This document shows, in pieces, positions 26,544 to 34,728 of a DNA stretch of 64,000 bases (position 1 is the first letter of the stretch; each line of letters opens with the position of its first letter). Under the pieces are notes generated by a model. It ran no database searches. It worked only from the letters and a program-made list of their open reading frames with translations, and was not told the DNA's origin. This stretch comes from Armatimonadota bacterium (GTDB lineage: Bacteria; Armatimonadota; Zipacnadia; JAUWAU01). The position numbers and the translations under genes are program-made. The stretch spans positions 62,001 through 126,000 of the forward strand of contig JAUWAU010000004.1 in the NCBI GenBank assembly GCA_030601885.1, read 5' to 3'.

Positions 26544-26602
26544 TGTGGCGCAGGCGCTGCTCTGCGAAGCAGCTTGCTGCGCAGCGCGAGCTGCCAGCCT
26601 AC
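26544..26602. repeat. Intergenic TGTGGCGC palindromic element
   Basis: TGTGGCGCAGGC is followed by a hairpin (GCTGCTCTGCGAAGCAGC) and then GAGCTGCCAGCCTACGG, which matches 25352-25384. It lies between the convergent DUF3604 and MscS-type genes. Confidence 0.65.
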
Positions 26603-26643
26603 GGCGCCCGTGAGGGGTCAGGCACTGCCCTGGTCCACACTCT

Positions 26644-29427
26644 CTACGCCACGCTGATCTCGCTGTCTTTAAGCGCCTTCCCCACCGCTGTCGTCAGGAG
26701 GCCGCGGATGCGGTCGTGGTGCTGTGGCTGATCCGTCCAGGCGGCGAGTTGGAAGGTCATCGAGGCCGCCGCCAGCTTCGTGGTCCACGCCTCCGGCGGC
26801 GGCTCCGCCAGAATGCCCTCGCTGCCCAGCGCCGTCTTCGTAAGCACTGAGGCGACCTTGTCGGCGTCGCTGTCGCCCGCTACTGCAACGTCCACCAGCA
26901 GTCGGACGCGACGATCCCGTTGGGTCGTGCCGACCACGTTCTGGCCGATGAGGGTGGAGTTGGGTATCACCACCATCTTGTTGTCCGGGCTGCGGATCGT
27001 CGTGGAGCGCAGCGTGATCTGCGTGACGGTGCCCTGCTGACCGCCCACCTCCACGAAGTCGCCCACATCAATGCTGCGGTCGAACGTCAGGATGATGCCC
27101 GCTATGAAGTTGCTGGCGATGTGCTGGCTGCCGAAGCCCACGGCGATGCCTACCATGCCGGCGAACACGGCGAGGGCCGTCAGTTGAAGGCCGGCCACGT
27201 GCAGGCCGACGGCTACACCGGCGAGCAGCACCCCATAGTGGGCGACGGTGGCGAAGGCGTGGCGCACGCCCGTGTCGTAGCGCAGCGCCAGAGCCTTCGA
27301 GCGGGCGATCCGCCGGCGCAGGCTGCGTCCCACGGCCATTCCCGCGGCGATGATCAACACGCCCTTCAGAACTGACAGCACCGACATCTCGGTGCCCTTG
27401 ACGGCGATCACCGGCTGCGAGAGAAGGGCCATGGCCTGGCTGACATGCCAGGTACGAACGCCCCAGATCCTCGCCAGCAGCACGGCAGCGATGACGGCCA
27501 CGAGAACGACTTGTCCGATGAGCGCGGCGCGGCGCACCGAGACCCGGTCCGCCTCATTCTCCTCGTCCGCCGCTTCGTCGCCTGCAGCGGCCGTCATGTG
27601 TTGACTCAGATATGCACGGGCGCGCGTGTGGACCAATATACCGACGCCCAAGACCAGCGTCGTCAGCCCCAGGCGAGAAGAAAAGAAGGCGGCCAGATTG
27701 GCATAACCGGCCAGCAATGCGCCCAATAGCGCAACCGCGACCACGGCAACGGTCGGGTTGACCTCGCCCGCGGCCCTCCGAAGGTAACCGACCAGCCGCC
27801 GGCCAGCCGGAAGCGCCGTGAGGGGGCCGCCATGGCGGGCGACCAGGATTAGCACGAGCGGGCAGGCGACGAGGCCGTAAACGAGCTGCAGCGCATAGAT
27901 CACGTCTGCAGCGGAGTACTGGAAAAGCGACAGCCCACAGAGCAGTGTCACGCAGACGGCAGACCACAGTAGTAAGACGCCACCCCAATGGTAGGCATGG
28001 CTCAGGGCGCGCGCCTCTTCGTCCTCCCCTGCCGCCCTCAGACGCACGGCGGTGCCCACGGTGCCGCTCCACACGAGCCAGATGGCGACCCACGCGAGAG
28101 CCGTTGCCAGCAGCCCAAACCAGGCGGGTTCGAGTCTGAGCAGTGCAATGACGGCGAGACCGACGAAGTACAGGGCCGCGGCCCGCAGCAGCGCCAACAG
28201 CACCGCCACGTCGGCGACCTGCTCCTCGTTGCCGGCTGCAAGCGCGCGAAGCTTCGCGGGTCCGGCCCGCCAGCCCACCGCCACCACGACTAACAATATG
28301 ATTGCTACGAGCGCTCGTGCCCCGACTTGCTCGGCAGAGCTGAGCTGCGTAGGAACTACGTCGAGCCACGCAACCGGCTGCTCCGGTCGAAAGACGGAGC
28401 CCAGGGCCCGTGGGATCGCCTGCAGATCGGCCGCTGCCCGCGTGAGAGTTGCTCTCGAGGGCCTCGCCGCCACCGGCTCGAGCAAGCCGCGCTCCGTGCG
28501 AGCCGCCAGCCCCTGATGGATCGCGACGACGCCGTCCGCTGCGAGGGCGGCGTTCTCGGCGCAGGCGTTGGCAATGTCCCCGAGTGCCGCGTTGAGCTGC
28601 GTTGCCGCGACGGCCCGGTCTGCGAGATCTCTCGCGGCTCCCCTGGTTCGGTCCAGCAGTTCGCGCCCTTCGACCGTCTGGCCCAGCGGCCTATCCTCCG
28701 CAGCTTCAAACTCGGCGACGTACTCCAACGCGGCGGATGCCAGGGCCTCGGCCGCGCGAATGCGCGGCTGGAGCTGCTCCCCGGCTGCCACGACCTCCTG
28801 GAAGAGGCCGTCATAGCGGGTGGCCTCCTGAGCCAACTCGCCGACGGCGTCTCGGGCCTCCGCCGGGCTGTAGCGCCCGGCGCGCACCTGGGCCACCACA
28901 CGCGAATGCTTACGCGTCAGGGCGCGGGCCTTAAGGTCCAACTCGCGGTGCAGCATCGAGGCCTGCGCCAGCATTATGTTCGTCTCCGACAGGGCCAGTT
29001 GGCAGCTTCGGCGCAGGCGCACCGTCAGCAGCGTGATCTCGGCGGGCGGCATAGTGGCGAAGTCCGCCCGAAGCCGGATGAGCAGCTCCTCTATGCCGGC
29101 CTCTCGCGCCAGAGAGGCTGGCGAGGCGACGGCGGGCACGCGTGCCTCCTCGGGGGCTGCGAGCAGCTCTTCGGCCTCCGCCTCATCGGCCGGTGTGTCG
29201 GCGTCGCCAGGCTCTTCCGCATCGCTCGCCCCCCCGGCGGCGACGGCCTCGACAGCAGCCAGTGCGGCGCCCTGCGCTCTTGCCGGTTCAGGCGCTGTCG
29301 CCGCGACCAACAGTGGCAAGACGGCGGCCACGAGCAGACGGCGTCGCCTGCCGCCGAAACGTACTATTGTCGCGGCCCTCAGGAATTCACCACACACGTT
29401 TGCACCATCAACCGGCATCAGCTTCAT
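26644..29427 (-). CDS. Large MscS-family mechanosensitive channel (MscK/YnaI-like architecture)
   Basis: About 927 residues from ATG 29427; ATG 29418 and further upstream starts are possible. A signal peptide (RRRRLLVAAVLPLLVAATAPEPARA) precedes an Ala/Glu-rich stretch and a helical periplasmic region with coiled-coil character (to about 330). About ten membrane segments follow. The C-terminal MscS domain has the pore helix MVGIAVGFGSQHIASNFIAG and the cytoplasmic beta domain FVEVGGQQGTVTQITLRST and MVVIPNSTLIGQNV. It should open under membrane tension to release solutes on osmotic downshift. Length and periplasmic domain are like MscK or MscM. Convergent with the DUF3604 gene. Confidence 0.88.
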   Translation of the reverse strand: MKLMPVDGANVCGEFLRAATIVRFGGRRRRLLVAAVLPLLVAATAPEPARAQGAALAAVEAVAAGGASDAEEPGDADTPADEAEAEELLAAPEEARVPAVASPASLAREAGIEELLIRLRADFATMPPAEITLLTVRLRRSCQLALSETNIMLAQASMLHRELDLKARALTRKHSRVVAQVRAGRYSPAEARDAVGELAQEATRYDGLFQEVVAAGEQLQPRIRAAEALASAALEYVAEFEAAEDRPLGQTVEGRELLDRTRGAARDLADRAVAATQLNAALGDIANACAENAALAADGVVAIHQGLAARTERGLLEPVAARPSRATLTRAAADLQAIPRALGSVFRPEQPVAWLDVVPTQLSSAEQVGARALVAIILLVVVAVGWRAGPAKLRALAAGNEEQVADVAVLLALLRAAALYFVGLAVIALLRLEPAWFGLLATALAWVAIWLVWSGTVGTAVRLRAAGEDEEARALSHAYHWGGVLLLWSAVCVTLLCGLSLFQYSAADVIYALQLVYGLVACPLVLILVARHGGPLTALPAGRRLVGYLRRAAGEVNPTVAVVAVALLGALLAGYANLAAFFSSRLGLTTLVLGVGILVHTRARAYLSQHMTAAAGDEAADEENEADRVSVRRAALIGQVVLVAVIAAVLLARIWGVRTWHVSQAMALLSQPVIAVKGTEMSVLSVLKGVLIIAAGMAVGRSLRRRIARSKALALRYDTGVRHAFATVAHYGVLLAGVAVGLHVAGLQLTALAVFAGMVGIAVGFGSQHIASNFIAGIILTFDRSIDVGDFVEVGGQQGTVTQITLRSTTIRSPDNKMVVIPNSTLIGQNVVGTTQRDRRVRLLVDVAVAGDSDADKVASVLTKTALGSEGILAEPPPEAWTTKLAAASMTFQLAAWTDQPQHHDRIRGLLTTAVGKALKDSEISVA

Positions 29428-29666
29428 CACCTCGCCCGGCTTGCCTCTTGGCGCTGAGTGCCTGATCGCCCGCTCTCTTGGCCCCATCGGGGTCGATACC
29501 TTCCTCTCGTCCGACAGCCGGTGGTCCTCATCGCCGCTCCACAGCACACGACGCGTGGATCAGCGAAGCTGTTGCGCGATGCGAGCCGGCGGGGAATCGG
29601 GGGCGATGGTTAGCAGAAGGCGCACGGGAGGCACATCTGAGCTGGCCAAGCGGGGCTACGTCTGCT

Positions 29667-30260
29667 TCAGAGCTTCCGGTGCGCGTACACGGTTATCTGA
29701 TCAACGTCCTGAAATGCGCCATCGAGACTGGCGATGTGGCGCGTGCCGTCAACCATTGCCATGGCAATGTGGAAGGCGTCGGCCGCCTCAAGCTCGTAGG
29801 CCCACAGCAACTTCCTCGCGAGATAGCAGATCGCCCTGCAAGCACGATGTGTCGCCGTTCCGGGATGGCGAGGCCATCGCACAGCCAGGGGCAGATCGCG
29901 GACGAACTGCATCACAGGGTCAGCTCTCGCTCTGGCTGCCTGGTATGCGGCGGAGAACGCGGTTGGGTCGCGCCGCCTGAGCCTCTTCCAGTCTGTGCCG
30001 CAGCCTGCCTGCTTGCTGCTCTGCGTCAGCTCCTCTCGCAGCGGAACCCAGCATGCCTCCTGGACAGCCAGAAGGCTTGTCCAGGCCTCACTGCCAGCCT
30101 GGGCGAGCAACTCGATGAAGCCCGCGCTCGCAATGTCCTTGGGCCGCGGGTTTGGCAGTGTGCTGCTGTAGGCCGCGAGGATGACGTTGGCGTCAACATA
30201 GACAGAGGGAGCAGGAGCTATGACTTGCGCGAATTCCTCGACGACCGCCCCCACCGTCAC
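29667..30260 (-). CDS. PIN-domain toxin (putative RNase)
   Basis: 197 residues from GTG 30260, which overlaps the upstream stop by 4 bp (GTGA). PSVYVDANVILAAYS gives the first catalytic Asp (residue 23), and LLAVQEACW the conserved Glu (68). AADAFHIAMAMVDGTRHIASLD gives the two distal Asp residues. This acid set marks a PIN-domain Mg-dependent RNase, typically the toxin of a VapBC-type system. The ribosome site GAGGAG lies within the last codons of the antitoxin gene, so the two are translationally coupled. The longest open frame (from 30659) has an artefactual N-terminus. Confidence 0.85.
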   Translation of the reverse strand: MTVGAVVEEFAQVIAPAPSVYVDANVILAAYSSTLPNPRPKDIASAGFIELLAQAGSEAWTSLLAVQEACWVPLREELTQSSKQAGCGTDWKRLRRRDPTAFSAAYQAARARADPVMQFVRDLPLAVRWPRHPGTATHRACRAICYLARKLLWAYELEAADAFHIAMAMVDGTRHIASLDGAFQDVDQITVYAHRKL

Positions 30261-30502
30261 TCCTCCCGATACAAGCGGTCCACGTCCGCCGCCGTGAGTC
30301 CCTTCCCGGCGATCCGGGCGATCTCCCAGGGATCGTCGGTCCCATAATCGGGCGGCTCGGGGAGGTCCGCCACCAGCTTGAAGGCCTCCGCTTCCCGCTG
30401 CAGGTAGTCCTGCATTTCGCTTGCGGACTGCCGCTCGAGCTCCGCCACTCGCGCCTCCAACTGCGCTAACCTGAGCCCTATGCCTGCCTTTCCCGTACTC
30501 AC
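30257..30502 (-). CDS. Probable antitoxin of the PIN toxin
   Basis: An 81-residue protein from GTG 30502; ATG 30649 would give 130 residues, but that extension looks like non-coding sequence. The N-terminal LRLAQLEARVAELERQ is a short coiled coil, then an acidic C-terminus ends in LTAADVDRLYREE, the type of tail that wraps a toxin. I see no ribbon-helix-helix or AbrB DNA-binding motif, so it does not fit the usual VapB classes. The call is by context: it sits immediately upstream of, and overlaps, a PIN toxin gene. Confidence 0.6.
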   Translation of the reverse strand: MSTGKAGIGLRLAQLEARVAELERQSASEMQDYLQREAEAFKLVADLPEPPDYGTDDPWEIARIAGKGLTAADVDRLYREE

Positions 30503-30967
30503 GCTCGCTGCCGCCCCCTCTCTGGAAGCCCTCGGTCCGCGCCGCCCTACTACGGCTCTCAGCAACGCAGAGCCCGCGCGCGTCACTGGCGCGAGGCAGG
30601 CGCCAAGCCATCGCGCCGACCTCGACGCCGACTCGGGGAACTGACCCATGTGTGTTCACCAGCGGCCCCGCACTGGCTTCTGCCGGCTTGGTCTGTGATG
30701 GCGCCCTCCGGCCCTTCCTGCCGGCCGACTGACCACCAGCATAATCGTACTAGCCAGTATACCACAGTCCGCTGCGTGCGGAGGCGCCTGCATCACAACT
30801 ACGCCACTGGCATCGTGCCTCCTTCGCGGGCGAACCGGAGGGCACCTCCACAGTGGTGGTCAGGCCCACCTATGTGCCAGCCCGCCCGGGGCCGCATCGT
30901 TCCGCCGCACGTGGGCCGCGCCGGAGCGTCCGCTGGGAAGGATCGCGTGGCCGCTCTATCCGTGCCT
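30503..30967. other. Intergenic region upstream of the PIN toxin-antitoxin pair
   Basis: Apart from the promoter candidate at 30756-30764, I see nothing assignable. Part may be the 5' end of a longer antitoxin gene if ATG 30649 is used. The left and right flanks are both leftward genes, addA ending at 30968. Confidence 0.4.
30756..30764 (-). promoter_or_regulatory. Extended -10 promoter candidate for the PIN toxin-antitoxin pair
   Basis: The minus strand reads TGGTATACT, a TGn-TATACT extended -10 box. No good -35 hexamer is seen, which is usual for extended -10 promoters. The same nine bases occur before ald (51205-51213). Confidence 0.4.
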
Positions 30968-33900
30968 CTATGGCCCAGGCCCCGGCGCCCTACACACCCA
31001 CGCGTGGCCGCACCGGGTGCAGTCCACGGCTTCACCGCGCGGAAAGCGCCCCGCCCGGATGCCCTCGATGGCCGACAACGCCTTCGAGACGGCTTCACTC
31101 ATATCTTCGGGCAGGCGAAGCGCTCGGCTCTCGGCCTGTTCGAGCTGATACAGAGTCGCCGATGCAGGCGGTGCGCCGAAGGCGGCTTCGATGGCGGCGC
31201 AGTACAGCGCCAACTGGAATCTGTAGCGCTGCATCTGCCGTTGGTCTCCGCGGCCCGTCTTGTAGTCGATCAGGTGGATCATGCCCTCTGCATCCCACGC
31301 GGCGGCGTCTACCTGGCCCTCGACGAGGCAACCGTCAAGCGGCATCGAAAAGAGAGCCTCCGTGCGCAGCCGCTTTGCCGAGCGGATGAGCTGGAACAGA
31401 TCGGTCTCAAGGAACGCATGGACCATGCTCGCGATCTCGCGTCGGACGGATTCGTCTGCCGCCGGGGCGAGGCCGAACTCGCGCAGACAGCCCTCTACCA
31501 CCGCATCGATGTCTTCCTCCTTCTCCCGTCCGATGCGCTGCAGGCAGCGGTGGGCCACGGTGCCGCGCTCCAGCGGCGAGAGCAGAACACTGCGCCCAGC
31601 GGCTTCCCCCCCGCTTGCGGGGGGGATAGGGGGGGTGGCCGAGCGCGGCGAGTACTCGGGCAAGTCGAGCACGTAGCGGAGTTCGTACTCGCGGGGGCAG
31701 GCCAGATACGTGGCAAGCCGGGTCACGGTGAAGCGCTGTTGGTCCGCGGCAGCAGCTCGAAGGGGCCTCGTCTGAGTCACGAACTCCTCCTCGCCCGCGG
31801 CGCCTGGGAGCGGCTGGCAGCTTCTCAGCTCGGTCTCGTGTCGGCCGGCCATAGACTTCCGCCGCCGCCCTCTGCGAGACGTATCAATGTCCTTCGGTCC
31901 AAAGCTCCGCAGCACGCCTGTCCAGCCAGCGCCATCTGAGGTGGCAAGCGGGCCGTCGGGCGTGTCCCCGTCGATGCCCAGCGCCTCGGCGATCCACGCT
32001 ATCCACAGCTTGGCACTCGGTCGGCCGCTCTTCGTCGGCTTCCACGGGCTGCTGAGGATGAGGTGATCCCGCGCTCGCGTGCAGGCGACGTACAGCAGGC
32101 GCCGCCGCTCAGCGTCTTCCATGTCGTCTTCGCGGCTCCTGGCTCGCTTCCCCACTGCCGGCCAATGGCGTCTCCCCGTGCTGTCCTCGCCCCTGAGGAT
32201 GAGCCCGTGTGCCTCATCCCATAGCCATTCGCCCCCGCCGATGGGAGGCTTGCGCCCAAGATCGGGTACGATCACGATGGGCCACTGCAGCCCCTTCGCC
32301 CGGTGAATGGTCAGCAGTTTGACGACGTTCTCCTCCTCGCCCTGGATGGGCGCTTCGCCCTCGCGCTGCTCCGTGGCGATGAGGTCCCGGAGATATCCGA
32401 TGAATTCGTGCAGCGAGAAGAGGCCTCCGCGCTCGAACGCGGCGGCCACGTCAATGAGCTTGCGAACGTTCGAGGCCATCTGCTCGCCGTTGAACTGCGC
32501 CAGCAGGGCCCCGAGAAAGCCCGTCTGCTCGACGGCGGTCGTCAGGAGCTGCGACACGGAGAGTCGATCCTTGACGCGGCGCAGTTCGCCGAGCATCTCT
32601 GCCGCTCGGCAGGCCTTCTCGCGCTCGTCCGGGCCGATCCGCGCGAGCTGCTCGTCGTCGGCTCCGGCGGCGATCTTCTGCAGCGCCTCGTACGGCTGCC
32701 GGCGTCGGCAGAGCCGGTAGAGCGTCTCATCAGACAGACTGAAAAGCGGCGATCGCAGCGCCCCGATGAGGGCAACTTCGTCCCGCGTGTTCTCCAGAGC
32801 CCTCAGCAAACACAGAAGGTCACTTACCTCCTGCCGCCCGTACAGCCCCTGCCCGGCCACCAGATAATAGGGAATCCCTCGTTGCCGTAGTGCGCGTTCG
32901 TAAATGCGCACCGACTTCAGTGCGCGGAAGAGGATGGCAACGTCGCCATGGCGGGCCTCCCGGGCTGTCTCTGCGCGGTCGTCCACGCGCTCGAAAACGG
33001 TGAATCCACCGTCGGCGCAGATCTCCTCGATGCGCCCGGCGAGCGCCGCAGCCTCTATCTCGCGCAAATCGTCGAGTGCGAGATCGTCGGCCTCATTCTC
33101 CTCGGCCGGAATCTCTGCGTCCGCTGTGGCGAGGATGATCTCAACATCGGGCTGGTCGCTGCCCGCATCGCGCTCTGCCGTCAGAGGGGAGTACCTGGCA
33201 ATGTATGGCTGCTCGGCCTCGCCCGTGCCCATGATGCAGTCTCGGGCGAAGAGGTCGTTGTAGAAGTTTACCAGCCCCGGCTGGCTGCGGAAATTAGCGC
33301 TGAGCTGAAGGGTCCGCGCGCTGTCTGAGCTCGCGAACTGACCCCGAACCACGTTGAAGACGCGCACGTCCGCTCCGCGAAAGCGGTATATGGACTGCTT
33401 GTCGTCTCCGACGATGAAGAGCTTGCCCGGTGTGGGCCAGGCAGCCTTGCCTGGCGTCGCGGACTGGGTGACGTCGCTACGCTGCTCCGCAGCCTGGCAG
33501 GCTGCGCCACATTGCTGTGGCCCGGCGCCAGCGAGCGCGAACAGGATCTCTTTTTGCAGCGCATTGGTGTCCTGGAACTCGTCCACCATGATGTAGGAGA
33601 ATTGCCTCTGGTACTTGTTGCGCACCTCCGGCCTATCGCGCAGCAGATCCCGCGCGCCGAGTTGCAGATCGGCGAAGTCCATTACAGAGCGCTGCCGCTT
33701 GACCTTCTGATACTGCTCGCGCGCTCCCTCGAGCTCGACGGCGAGCGCGCCGCTGAGCTGAGCGGAGCTTGCGGCCACGTCGGCGTCGGTCGCCCCGAGG
33801 GCCTGCTTCATCGCGGCCCGGCATAGCTCGCGAAGTGTCACGAAGGCATCCTGCACGGCCGCGAGCGCCTCAGGAGAGGGCCATTTGGCCTTGCTGCCGA

Positions 33901-34726
33901 ACTTCTTGCAGTGGGTTTGCAGCTCGGTCAGCGCTGTGACCCGTTGCTGGATGTCGAGTTCGGCGCTTGCGGCAACGGGTGCCAGCTCCAGTATCGCCGC
34001 GCGCTGCTGGGCTGCTCTGTCCTCCGGGTCCAGCGGCTCGGCGGACCCGAGCGTCGCGATGGCCTCCTGCCAGCGAGCATCCTGCACGAGGCCCTCCAGA
34101 GCCCCTTGCTGAGCCTCGGTATCCGCCCCCAGGCGCTGGCGGACGAATGATTCCGCGTCCTCCATGCCGTGTAGCCACTCAAGCCACTTATCGCGCTCGG
34201 CAATCAGGTCGCAGAGGATCTTGCGCAGCCCCTCGACCCCGTAGGCAGCCACGAGCTGCCGCATCGGTGCGGCGTCCTCGTGCACTCGGCGCAGCGCGTA
34301 GCGGCGTGCCGTGTCTGCCATCAGCAGGCCCGCCTGCGCCTCGTCCAGCACGGTGAAGTGTGGGTCGGCGCCCGCGACAATGGCATGCTCGCGCAAGATG
34401 CGCATACACAGCGAGTGAATGGTGCTCACGGGCGCGCTCTCGAGCTCGCGCTCGTGGCGCTGCCACCGCTGTCGCGCCGCCGCGTCGGTCGCTCGACGCG
34501 CACGCTGTCGGCACTCGGAGCGGATCCGGTCCCGCATCTCCTTGGCGGCTTTCTCCGTGAACGTCACCGCAACGATCTGGGGGACCTTCGCCAGGTCCCG
34601 CTTCAATATCGCGAGGTAGCGGGACACGAGCACCGTCGTCTTGCCCGAGCCGGCGCCGGCCGAGAGGGCGATATTCGACTCGAAGTCCTCCCTGGCTGCA
34701 GTCCGAGCGTTGTGGTCCTTGAGCAC
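30968..34726 (-). CDS. addA: AddA-type ATP-dependent helicase/nuclease subunit
   Basis: A 1252-residue UvrD-type helicase with C-terminal nuclease, the AddA subunit of double-strand-break-resecting AddAB. Walker A SAGAGSGKTT (22-31), Walker B VDEFQDT (near 381), GDDKQSIYRFRGAD (near 437), TIHRAKGLQWP (near 805) and LYVACTRARDHL (near 880) are in order. A nuclease domain carries HLIDYKTGRGD (near 1153). Unusually, TYLACPREYELRY (near 1008) plus DCTRCGHAWVC (near 1238) form a C...C-x2-C-x5-C iron-sulfur motif, more typical of AddB. Two in-frame repeat insertions are present (33431-33511; 31601-31640). It follows addB by two bases. Confidence 0.93.
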   Translation of the reverse strand: MLKDHNARTAAREDFESNIALSAGAGSGKTTVLVSRYLAILKRDLAKVPQIVAVTFTEKAAKEMRDRIRSECRQRARRATDAAARQRWQRHERELESAPVSTIHSLCMRILREHAIVAGADPHFTVLDEAQAGLLMADTARRYALRRVHEDAAPMRQLVAAYGVEGLRKILCDLIAERDKWLEWLHGMEDAESFVRQRLGADTEAQQGALEGLVQDARWQEAIATLGSAEPLDPEDRAAQQRAAILELAPVAASAELDIQQRVTALTELQTHCKKFGSKAKWPSPEALAAVQDAFVTLRELCRAAMKQALGATDADVAASSAQLSGALAVELEGAREQYQKVKRQRSVMDFADLQLGARDLLRDRPEVRNKYQRQFSYIMVDEFQDTNALQKEILFALAGAGPQQCGAACQAAEQRSDVTQSATPGKAAWPTPGKLFIVGDDKQSIYRFRGADVRVFNVVRGQFASSDSARTLQLSANFRSQPGLVNFYNDLFARDCIMGTGEAEQPYIARYSPLTAERDAGSDQPDVEIILATADAEIPAEENEADDLALDDLREIEAAALAGRIEEICADGGFTVFERVDDRAETAREARHGDVAILFRALKSVRIYERALRQRGIPYYLVAGQGLYGRQEVSDLLCLLRALENTRDEVALIGALRSPLFSLSDETLYRLCRRRQPYEALQKIAAGADDEQLARIGPDEREKACRAAEMLGELRRVKDRLSVSQLLTTAVEQTGFLGALLAQFNGEQMASNVRKLIDVAAAFERGGLFSLHEFIGYLRDLIATEQREGEAPIQGEEENVVKLLTIHRAKGLQWPIVIVPDLGRKPPIGGGEWLWDEAHGLILRGEDSTGRRHWPAVGKRARSREDDMEDAERRRLLYVACTRARDHLILSSPWKPTKSGRPSAKLWIAWIAEALGIDGDTPDGPLATSDGAGWTGVLRSFGPKDIDTSRRGRRRKSMAGRHETELRSCQPLPGAAGEEEFVTQTRPLRAAAADQQRFTVTRLATYLACPREYELRYVLDLPEYSPRSATPPIPPASGGEAAGRSVLLSPLERGTVAHRCLQRIGREKEEDIDAVVEGCLREFGLAPAADESVRREIASMVHAFLETDLFQLIRSAKRLRTEALFSMPLDGCLVEGQVDAAAWDAEGMIHLIDYKTGRGDQRQMQRYRFQLALYCAAIEAAFGAPPASATLYQLEQAESRALRLPEDMSEAVSKALSAIEGIRAGRFPRGEAVDCTRCGHAWVCRAPGPGP
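31601..31640. repeat. GC-run palindrome inside addA
   Basis: The palindromic core CCCCCCCGCAAGCGGGGGGG (minus strand) resembles the palindrome at 541-620. It is translated as ATPPIPPASGGEAAG between the Cys-containing start of the nuclease domain and SPLERGTVAHRCLQ. Confidence 0.7.
33431..33511. repeat. 81-bp TGTGG...CCACA compound palindrome inside addA
   Basis: TGTGGGCCAGGCAGCCTTGC with its hairpin arm opens the element, and CAGGCTGCGCCACA closes it. CAGGCTGCGCCACATTG is shared with the intergenic copy ending at 45943. The length is 27 codons. It is translated in frame between FALAGAG and KLFIVGDDKQSIYRF, where AddA proteins normally have only a short turn. Confidence 0.85.
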
Positions 34727-34728
34727 GT

